Shown here: in pieces, positions 56,521-64,000 of the stretch | Layout of the letters: the number at the start of each line of letters is the position of its first letter | How positions within the stretch are numbered: position 1 is the first letter of the stretch | Assembly: GCA_030248065.1 (NCBI GenBank) | Contig: JASAMV010003498.1 | Location: 1-64,000, forward strand | Direction: 5' to 3' | Source: Rhynchonema sp. JSB1_4 | Lineage: Eukaryota > Nematoda > Chromadorea > Monhysterida > Xyalidae | DNA length: 64,000 nt | Program-made: the position numbers and the translations under genes | The notes under the pieces: generated by a model | Told to the model about the DNA's origin: nothing | The model's input: only the letters and a program-made list of their open reading frames with translations | The model's database searches: none

Positions 56521-56828
56521 CATCCTGGTACAGTAGAGGTAGGGCGCCGCCCGGCGGCTGGTACAGTAAGTTGCTATTTTTGGCTCAAAATGGTATAAAA
56601 TCGGTATTTTTCACTCCAAATAGGCGAAAAATCGCGCGCTACGCGAGAAATTAGCATTTTAGAGTACATTTTCATCAAAATTTCGACCTAAAAATTTTCT
56701 TCCCCCCCCTCTAGCTCGGCCGGTACAGTAGGTACTAGGTAGGTTGCAGAGATCGGAAACGGGCCGGCCGGGCCGGAGATTTGGGGGGACCGGGCCGGGC
56801 CGGGCCGAGCAGCCCGGCCCGGTATGCC

Positions 56829-57261
56829 TACCGTATTGTCGGAAATAGAACCCCCCCATTAATTGACCCCCCCCATTAATTGAACCCCCCCTAAATGGCT
56901 CGAAATCAAAAATATAACCCCCCCATTAATTGACCCCCCCCCCCATTAATAGAACCCCACCCCCAACCTTCACCGTACCACAGATTAGTGGTATGGTAGG
57001 GCTGTGTTGTTGTGTCAAACGTTGTTTGAGCTTGCGTGCACAACAGAATACAGCTTTTTAAGCATAATTGCCGCTGTTGAAGTTAGAAAATACCGAAAAC
57101 AAGCCATTTTTATGGGCATTATTAACAATGATTTTTTTCGTCGGGGGGCCAAATGAAAAATATAACCCCCCCAATAATTGACCCCCCCCATAAATTGAAC
57201 CCCCCAAAATGACCCCAGTGAAAAAATAGACCCCCCGGGTTCTATTTCCGACAATACGGTA
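56829..57261. mobile_element. Mariner-like MITE family C, copy 2
   Basis: TACCGTATTGTCGGAAATAG and its inverted partner with TA borders. Nearly identical to 36032-36465, including the core with TAATTGCCGCTGTTGAAG. Confidence 0.85.
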
Positions 57262-57434
57262 AATTCGAACGAAATTACCATTTTTTGAACCAAAATTTTC
57301 AAAATTTTTGCGCTTCGCGCAATAACATTTCATAGTTCTTGATCTTTCAGTCATTGTTTTGAAGAAAGAAATAGTGGTGTAGCTACCCGTCCCATACCGA
57401 ACCCAGGCCTTTGCAATCAACCCACTGTACCACC

Positions 57435-57854
57435 CAGTGTAGTTCCTGGGGGGGGAGGGGGGGGTCCCCCCCCCCGCGGGTACGCTATCTCCCCCTCGGG
57501 TGGTACACTATCCCCCTATCTCCCCCTCCGGGTACACTATCTCCCCCAATTTTTGCCTAAAATGGCCATTTTTAGGCCTAAAATGGGCATTTTTAGGCCT
57601 AAAATGGGCATTTTTAGGCCTAAAATGTGTGATTTTCTGGTCAATGTTCTCAAAAGTCGCCAAAATACCCTTTTTATGAAGAATTTTTTCCAAAAAGGGG
57701 CAAAAATAGGTCAAATTTTCTACCTCAAAAAGTGACTTTTTCCCAAATTTGGGTCTTCCCCCCCCCCCTTCCCCCCCCTCGGGGGTACACTATCTCCCCC
57801 TCCGAAAAAAACGGAGGGTCCGCTATCTCCCCCTCCGGACCAGGAACTACACTG
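57435..57854. mobile_element. MITE family A, copy 7, with 8-bp TSD
   Basis: Ends CAGTGTAGTTCCTGG and CCAGGAACTACACTG; GTACCACC duplicated on both sides. The ATGGGCATTTTTAGGCCTAAA unit in the core is present one extra time compared with copy 6. Confidence 0.85.
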
Positions 57855-57870
57855 GTACCACCAAAAAAGC

Positions 57871-58337
57871 ATGCCGGTATTGTGTCGAGTTCATGGCGCG
57901 GGTCCGGACTTGTCCGGGTATTGGGCTTATCGCGTTGTGGACCTCTGGAACAGGCTCCCAGAGGGCGTCGTCTCCGCTGCCTCAATTCCGGCCTTTAAAT
58001 CTAAACTAAACTCACGTGGTCGAGACGTAGTTTCTCGCCATATTTCAACAAAATTCTCAGCCGTCGTTGACTGATCTCCTCAGTCACTGAGTTGCTGCTT
58101 TCAGGTAATCGTCAATTTCGTTATCGCCTGTTTTCATCTCGTGTCCGCCATTGATCACTGATTTTTCGTCTGTCGTTGCTGTGTTTTTGGTTGGTTTAGA
58201 ATTTCTCTGGTACGTTTTGTCGTTTGTTCATTCATGATTATCATTATGTTACGTACACTCATATGTTTATTTTTCAGGTATTTTCCGGATCTCGTTGTAG
58301 GTCTTTGCGTGAGCTTGCAAATAAAATTTGAATTTGA
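57871..58337 (+). pseudogene. Non-LTR retrotransposon 3' fragment
   Basis: The frame 57871-58074 encodes a peptide with YRVVDLWNRLPEGVVSA followed by IPAFKSKLN and a stop. This is the typical C-terminal end of the reverse-transcriptase protein of jockey/CR1-like non-LTR elements. About 260 bases of 3' untranslated sequence follow, ending in a short AAATTTGAATTTGAAT tail. The reverse transcriptase domain itself is absent, so this is a 5'-truncated dead copy. Confidence 0.75.
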
Positions 58338-58928
58338 ATACCCAATACCAGATCAATAAACCGTTTCCGATCTCTGGTAGGTTGCCGCCCCGCCTGGGCA
58401 GCTACACCACTGCCCACTTGCAATGCAACCATCTGCCTGCAACTACACTGGATGGTCTCCATAAGTTGTTGACGATAGATAGATGAGACCGTGCGTGAAG
58501 TGTTGCTGTGGACGATAATAACAAACGATATGACCAGTCCAAAAAATGACGATGGTCAAAAATGTTAGAGGAGATAGCAATCTTTAAGAAAACATCGGTG
58601 CCTGATTCGTAAAGGAAAGGTGAAACGAGGCGAAACATTGATCAAGCATGAGTCGCTGGTGACGGGACGCTTCGTTCCCAGTGACAGACCGTCCCGCACA
58701 CCTCGGCCTGTGCCGGACGACGCGGTTTGTTTCACTTTCTTCCTCGATAACGCCTACAAGTAATTTTCTGGCGGTAGACAAGTGCGGGAAGCTCGAATTT
58801 GCTGTCCGTTTCGTTCTAAAACTTTTCTGGAGCTTCGAAATGAACACCGCAACACCTTGATGAAGATTCTGAAACAACGCCGACATTGCCCATCAATATA
58901 TTTCTGGGTATTATAAGGGCCAGGAGGA

Positions 58929-59219
58929 CAGTGTAGTTCCTGCTCCGGCGGGGAAATTAGTGTACGAAAATTTGACCTATTTTTACCCCTTTTTGGAAAA
59001 AATTCTGCATAAAAAGGGTATTTTGGCGACTTTTGAGAACATTGACCTGAAAATCACACATTTTAGGCCTGAAAATGTCCATTTTCGGCCTAAAAATGGC
59101 CGTTTTATGCAAAAATTGGGGAAATTAGTGTACCCGGAGGGGAAATTAGTGCACTAGTGTACCTTGGTCGGGGAAATTAGTGTACCTTAGGGGGTCCCCC
59201 TCCCCCAGGAACTACACTG
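58929..59219. mobile_element. MITE family A, copy 8, shortened
   Basis: Ends CAGTGTAGTTCCTGC and CCAGGAACTACACTG. It has the word GGGGAAATTAGTGTACC, as in the left half of 34307-35327. It is about 100 bp shorter because part of the left word block is missing. Confidence 0.75.
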
Positions 59220-59273
59220 AGCCAGGAGCTTAAATTTGATGTTCGTTTTATTTCTAGATGCTCGATATGAGAG

Positions 59274-59857
59274 CAGTGATGTGGTTGGGGGGGGGGGGAT
59301 ATGGGGGGGTATTACCCCCCAACTGCTAGGTAGCTTTCTTGCTCCGAAACCCATACCCCCCCAAACTGGCTAGCTAGCTTTCTTGCTCCGGTCATCAAGT
59401 AAGAAAAGTGTTGATTTTAGTGCCAAAATGACCATTTTATGGGCCAAAATGGTCAAATTCGTTCAAATTTTCTCACACGTGCACAAAAATACGCATTTTA
59501 AGGCTTATTTTAGCAAAATTTCGACCAATTTTTATACCCCTGTTTTTGACTTCTGGACCAATACCCCCCAAATCGGGGTACCCGGCTAGCTAGCTAGCTT
59601 TCTTGCGCCGGACCCCTCCAGGTATAGTCTTTCATTTTATTCTCGGTCCAAAGAAAGTATACAGCAAATGTTTCATCGCAACAGCAGCCATCAAGTCACA
59701 CGCATGTTTCGAGCCACGTTGTCGACCTGTTGGTTATCATCCACGACGATGACTGCTGTTTTCAAGGCGTTGAAACATTTTCTGTATACCGCCTCTGGGC
59801 TGTTATAAAACGGAAAGACTATAGCTAGCTTTCTTGCTCGGACCAACTACATCACTG
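59274..59857. mobile_element. MITE family B, copy 4, with 8-bp TSD
   Basis: Ends CAGTGATGTGGTTGG and CCAACTACATCACTG; TATGAGAG duplicated on both sides. An extra segment at about 59625-59820, absent from copies 2 and 3, splits the right subterminal region. Confidence 0.8.
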
Positions 59858-60328
59858 TATGAGAGTCACATGCAACAGTCGGGCGGGACGCTGAAGCAGG
59901 CTTTTTTCCAAAGTTAACGGGGTGCGTGCAACTTGTATTGCTCCCAAATGTCCGAAAAACGACTGATTTAAATGTAAACTGACCAAAATCTGGGTGCAGT
60001 TGGCACCTAAGCAGACAGAAAAACAGGTATTGGTCGCACAATGACTATATGAGAATCCATCCCCATATTTTTCCTACATCGGCAAGGAGGGTTGCTAGTG
60101 ATTTTTTCAAATTGAATCAGGTTTTGACAAGCAGTTATTTTCCATTTCTTTTCCCGCTTTATTTATCGGGAGTGATCAACGTGTGTGTGTGTATCGATTT
60201 CACACGTAAAGCGTGTAATACGTGGCTACAACAGTAACCCGAGCCCGGTTTGGGAGGTTGGAGGGGTTGGGGATACCCACTGTACTGGGGGGCTACCCCA
60301 AAGCCCTCCCACTCTAAAACACAGGCCC

Positions 60329-60590
60329 CAGTGTAGTTCCTGGTCGGGCGCGGCGGTTAGTGTACCTACCCCTTTTTTCCGTGCGGCGGTTAGTGTACCT
60401 CCCTGGGGGAAGGGGGAAGACCCAAATGCAGGAAAATGTCACTTTTTGAGGTAGAAAATTTGATCGATTTTTGCCCCTTTTTGGAAAAAATCTCCATAAA
60501 AAGGGTATTTTGGCGACTTTTGACATCATTGACCTAAAATCACCCATTTTAGGCCTAAAAATGCCCATTTTTATGCCTAAAGATGCCGAG
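60329..60590. mobile_element. MITE family A, copy 9, truncated
   Basis: Left end CAGTGTAGTTCCTGG, word variant GCGGCGGTTAGTGTACC, and the shared core. The right end is lost near 60590. Confidence 0.7.
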
Positions 60591-61364
60591 AGGTGGACAC
60601 AGCAATAGGTGTGTAAGAATTCAGGGTGATACGGTATGGTCTAAGAGTGCAAAGCACGGCTGGTTTGCCTTTAGATACTAACACGGGGCGGGGGTGCCAA
60701 CTTGAGGGGGGCGGTGGGTATTTCTAGGGTAGGTGCCAAGCCAAGGTGGGGCTGGGGGTGCCTTTTGGTGTCCGACTGGTGCGAAAAGTGGGGGTGCCAC
60801 TTTTTTTCAACAAACCCACATCAATACCTTCAACAGTCCGATAGAGACACTGATAATGAACCAGAACGCCAAAGAAATAAGTGCAAGTTTGAAATTGACA
60901 CGGATAATTGTTTCCTTTGCGAATCAGGCACCGATGTTTTCTTAAAGATTGCTATCTCCTCTACAAAAATGTGGTCCTGACGTCCTGACACCTGATCTCT
61001 TGCTTTGTCGTGTGGAGGAAGGAGTGTGGCTTCCTAAACCCCACCTCACCCTCAGCCACCCTACCGGTCGCACTCGTACATGGTTCACTTTGGCGTGGCG
61101 GGTTTCAAACTTAATGATTTGGTTGGTCACCTTAAGTACGGGGTTTTATTTATATACAGGTACCTTTATTTGTATATACCACATTTCGACAATTTTAGCT
61201 TGCTATTCTAGCGAAATTTAAAATTTGGTCTGCACTTGCATACTTTGGTTTTCAAAGTCGATAATTAACACACATACCCTCTTTTGTCCTAACATATAAT
61301 CCACTTGGGTTTAACTATGTACATTACTTTACTTTAGCCTAATAAGACATCACTGGATCATTGA
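60591..61364. other. Intergenic, nothing recognised
   Basis: Contains G-rich GGGGGTGCC words (60680-60800) and the inverted repeat fragment at 60915. No exon with motif support. Confidence 0.4.
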
Positions 61365-63811
61365 TCACACGAGCACTCGCTGGAAAAACGCCTTCAAGCC
61401 AACAACGGCAGCATCGATCACAACCGGGTTCTCATAGAATTCGATATGACCAGCTTTGCCTGAAAAATTTAGGCCGGTGGCATGAAACATCAGGCGATCC
61501 GTAGTCCTACTTACCAAGCCAATGTTTCGACTTGTCCGTGCTGGCTATGTTGTCGAATGTTGCGTTCGCGTACGTTGGACCGCCATCAGCGAAATCGCTG
61601 TGCACCTGTGTGTGCATAAAGTAGGACCTGTGTTTTTCATTTATTTACCTCGCGTTACTTATGAGTGGAGTACTGTCTTTGCAGAACAGGTGTTGAAGCA
61701 TCATGCTGTCTAATATACGGGATGCAAACAGAATGTAGGAATGATATCAGAATCTGAAAACGTAGAGGACCCTAGAAGATTTTATTTTGAGTTTCCTAGG
61801 CGTAAAAATTTGCCAGACTGCGACAAGTGTTCAATTTGGCTACCTTCCAAGCTCACCAACAAATACGGTTGTTTGATCTGTTTTGCCGTTTCCCTGACAT
61901 CATAACGCCAAGTCTCCGCCTCTGTCATTATGGTGTACTGATTCTTCCATGTTGTGTGGGGCAACCATTGGTGAGTACGACCACGGGGGTGGGTGTGCAA
62001 GGAGGGGGTCTGTTGTTGGAAAGATCAATTTCCTATGAAACACCGGAAGGTAATCTGTGCGAAATGTAGTGATATAACGGAAAATGGTACTTTTGCGTGG
62101 TATGGGTGGAATTTTCGAAACGGTGTAAAGGTCAGTTGGGCGTAAAGGTCGGTGTAAAGTTCGGTCGAAAGCTCGGTCGGCGTAGCTCGGTGTAAACGTG
62201 AAACATTGCCTATTATTAACGTAGAATGTTTCAAGTTTACACCGAGGTCTATCACACTGAGCTGTAGACCGAGCTTTCCGCCGACCTTCACACCCAACTG
62301 ACCTTTACACCGTTTCGAAAATATCACCCAATGTCCGAAACGGTGTAAACGTCAGTTGAGCGTAAAGGTAGGTATAGCTCGGTGTAAACATGAAACATTC
62401 CACGTTAGCAGCAGGAAATGATTCATGTTTACACACCGACGGAGATTTCGACCCAGTTTACTCCGACCTTCACACCCAACTGACGTTTACACCGTTTCGA
62501 AAATTCCACCCGTTGTCGACGGAGTTATGTCATGTATGGGTACGTGTGTAATGACGCTACGACTAAATAAATGCGTGTGCCCTGTTTATAGTGACATTGA
62601 CATGACTGAGACCAGCAACCATTTGCCCAGGTCACGAAAGTGAAGAATGTTTACTATAGTTGTAAAAGAGAGGTTAGCGGCAGGCAGGTGGCGTGTGTCG
62701 TTCAAAAATATTCACTTGAAGCGGGCATGACGGTGTGCTTTCAGAAACAAGACAGTACCCAGTAATTTCGAGTCTTTGTCCGGCTGTATCACCATACCGT
62801 AATCGACTTCACCAGAGGACTCGAACTTTTTCTTCGCCTCATCCGCGCGAGCGATGCGAGCATCCAGTCTGGCTGGATCTGAATTGATGGTTGTTTTTTG
62901 ATCTCGTGTCAAACCTGGTGATCGGTCTTGGCTTCATCACATGACTGTTTGTAACAAGAATACTTTGAGATCTATTGACGCGCCACGGTAAGCTCAACTA
63001 ATCTGAACGTTGTTTATTCTACAAGATAAGATGTCCAGAAATGCTGAATGCAATATGAACACCACGCAATGTATGACTGATCCAATCCCATCACCAAAGA
63101 TTGATGCCCGAATGTTTTGAGTTGTTCAGGCATCATTTAAGTCAAAACTCATTCGAAATTCTTTAGGAGCACTCCCTCACCATTTCCATAAAGTCGCATG
63201 GCGTTTTCGCGACAAACGTAATTGCCACAAGTCGGGGCCAGTGCCTTGATGCGAGGGTCCTTCGCAGCTGTACCAATGATCACATTGGCGCCCTTCATAC
63301 AGGAAATGTTTGAATTCAAGTTTGCCTAAGAAACTTTTGGCATTCCATTTTTAAGCATAAATTGCAAACGCTCTCCTCCATTCATGAATCTTGAAAGATC
63401 AACCGGCAGTAGTTTATTAGGTACAGTACCTATACCTACCTGAGACCGCATCAACTTTGCGGGTATAAGCACATTACAACACGGAAAAAAGAATTTGTGT
63501 TCGTACCGAGTTTTTCGGTAGAGTTGCAGCACTAATTTCGACCAGCGTAAACTTGTTCCCCTGCCTAAGTTCAAAGTTGATGCAGCAGCAGCTGATGTGC
63601 ATCGCTCATCCTGTCTGGCTGAATTCTCAACCCGCACCTGACAAATTCCGATGACACCGATTTTGTCCTTGTCCACTTGCGGCAACGACTGCAAATAATC
63701 GATGCTGGCACTCATGTCTTGCATCTTGCGACTCAAACTCTCGAATTGACGTGGTTCACCATCGGATTCCCCGAGCGTGCGAGCGTCCCAGATCAGGGTC
63801 ACGAAACCGTG
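61365..63811 (-). CDS. Alpha/beta hydrolase, bacterial-type (5' end missing)
   Basis: Serine-hydrolase-fold protein similar to a dienelactone-hydrolase-like family that is common in bacteria and fungi. Exons read: 63811-63638 (HGFVTLIWDARTLGESDG, PQVDKDKIGVIGICQ), 63292-63181 (GANVIIGTAAKDPRIKALAP), about 62882-62762 (DPARLDARIARADEAKK), about 61990-61868 (WKNQYTIMT, RYDVRETAKQIKQPYLL), 61605-61515 and 61459-61365 (KAGHIEFYENPVV, stop). The nucleophile-elbow position reads GICQGA: Cys then Gln stands where related proteins have Gly-x-Cys/Ser-x-Gly, so a Cys nucleophile is possible. The late HIEFYE supplies the expected catalytic His. Joins between the third and fourth exons were not resolved. 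Upstream of 63811 no first exon was found, so the N-terminus is outside the window or lost. Confidence 0.7.
62105..62330. repeat. Foldback element J2 in hydrolase intron
   Basis: TTTTCGAAACGGTGTAAAGG at the left and CCTTTACACCGTTTCGAAAA at the right, with GGTGTAAAG words in between and a central GAAACATTGCC / GTAGAATGTTTC hairpin. Almost the whole 225 bp can pair with itself. Confidence 0.8.
62336..62515. repeat. Foldback element J3, adjacent to J2
   Basis: CGAAACGGTGTAAACGTCAG at the left and CTGACGTTTACACCGTTTCG at the right; central ATGAAACATTCC / GGAAATGATTCAT hairpin. Very similar to J1 in the capping-enzyme intron. It starts only six bases after J2. Confidence 0.8.
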
Positions 63812-64000
63812 CTGTACATTTGGGTGCAGGGTGTTGCAAATATAGCTTCCCTGATACGGCCGTCTGGGTGCCTCGAGGATCAGAACAGTTGATACATATT
63901 TTATACACCGAACAACTAAGGCCGTCTTCACAATGAACCGTTTTCCCGTTTTCCCGGTTTCACGGTTGTCCGGTTTCCCGTTTTCCCGGTTTGCTAAACT
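63812..64000. other. Window edge with short tandem words
   Basis: 63940-63995 is a run of CCCGTTTTCCCGGTTTC-like units, a low-complexity tract. The bases between it and 63811 read open on the minus strand but without a family match, so I do not extend the hydrolase into them. Confidence 0.45.

Larger units (their letters stand above)
56746..58376. mobile_element. GGCC-rich hAT-like element, heavily interrupted
   Basis: Ends CAGAGATCGGAAACGG and CCGTTTCCGATCTCTG; GTAGGTTG duplicated at 56738-56745 and 58377-58384. It carries a mariner-like element, a family-A MITE and a retrotransposon fragment inside. Confidence 0.85.
56047..58412. mobile_element. Family E, copy 2: outer shell of nested elements
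   Basis: Starts CAATGGTGTAGCAGG and ends GGGCAGCTACACCACTG. Octamers CCTACTTG and CCCACTTG flank it (7 of 8). Its own body is short. Most of its 2.4 kb consists of later insertions at 56128-56520 and 56746-58376, the second carrying three more. Confidence 0.7.
58565..60963. repeat. Dispersed inverted pair around family A/B copies
   Basis: AGATAGCAATCTTTAAGAAA followed by ACATCGGTGCCTGATTCG (58568-58612) recurs inverted at 60915-60960. Both are fragments of one unknown repeat; open frames across them are short. Between them lie the MITE copies at 58929, 59274 and 60329. Confidence 0.5.

Overview
The window is nuclear DNA of a metazoan, most likely a nematode. Its genes have many short GT-AG introns, and the proteins are clearly animal: cullin-3, the bifunctional mRNA capping enzyme, RFC1 and CCDC85. 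There is also a multi-PAN secreted protein and a gene resembling the EFF-1/AFF-1 cell-cell fusogens, which are best known from nematodes. Nematode is an inference and rests mainly on the fusogen-like gene. All exon models were read by hand from splice sites, phase agreement and family similarity; edges may be off by a few bases.

Layout. 1-5.6 kb: no convincing gene, two palindromic repeats and one orphan exon. 5.65-9.45 kb (+): CCDC85-like coiled-coil protein. 10.7-14.3 kb (-): secreted PAN-domain protein with two alternative terminal exons. 15.3-16.0 kb (-): intronless UBE2E-like protein that lacks the catalytic Cys. 17.7-29.7 kb (+): RFC1, with the fusogen-like gene (22.5-25.1 kb, -) inside one intron and a 5S-rRNA-derived SINE-like repeat in another. 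30.0-36.6 kb (-): mRNA capping enzyme, 17 exons. 37.6-38.8 kb (-): very Arg-rich protamine/SR-like protein. 40.2-42.9 kb (-): unrecognised secreted Cys-rich protein. 44.4-52.2 kb (-): cullin-3, 19 exons, apparently complete. 52.3-61.3 kb: almost only transposable elements, nested up to three levels. 61.4-63.8 kb (-): alpha/beta hydrolase of a mostly bacterial/fungal type, cut by the window edge or a repeat.

The single-copy genes are unrelated housekeeping functions (DNA replication, mRNA capping, ubiquitin ligation) and form no pathway. What unites the region is its mobile DNA. Several families of short non-coding elements start with CAG and end with CTG, and many copies have intact 8-bp target-site duplications, which fits non-autonomous hAT-type elements. 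Other families are a TA-flanked mariner-like element, foldback elements and non-LTR retrotransposon tails. These elements sit in introns of RFC1, the capping enzyme and cullin-3 and fill the 52-61 kb block.

Most worth following up: the catalytically dead E2 gene, the fusogen-like gene nested in RFC1, the Arg-rich gene built of symmetric phase-1 exons with a duplicated module, the tandem alternative PAN exons, and the copy-specific word repeats inside the main MITE family.
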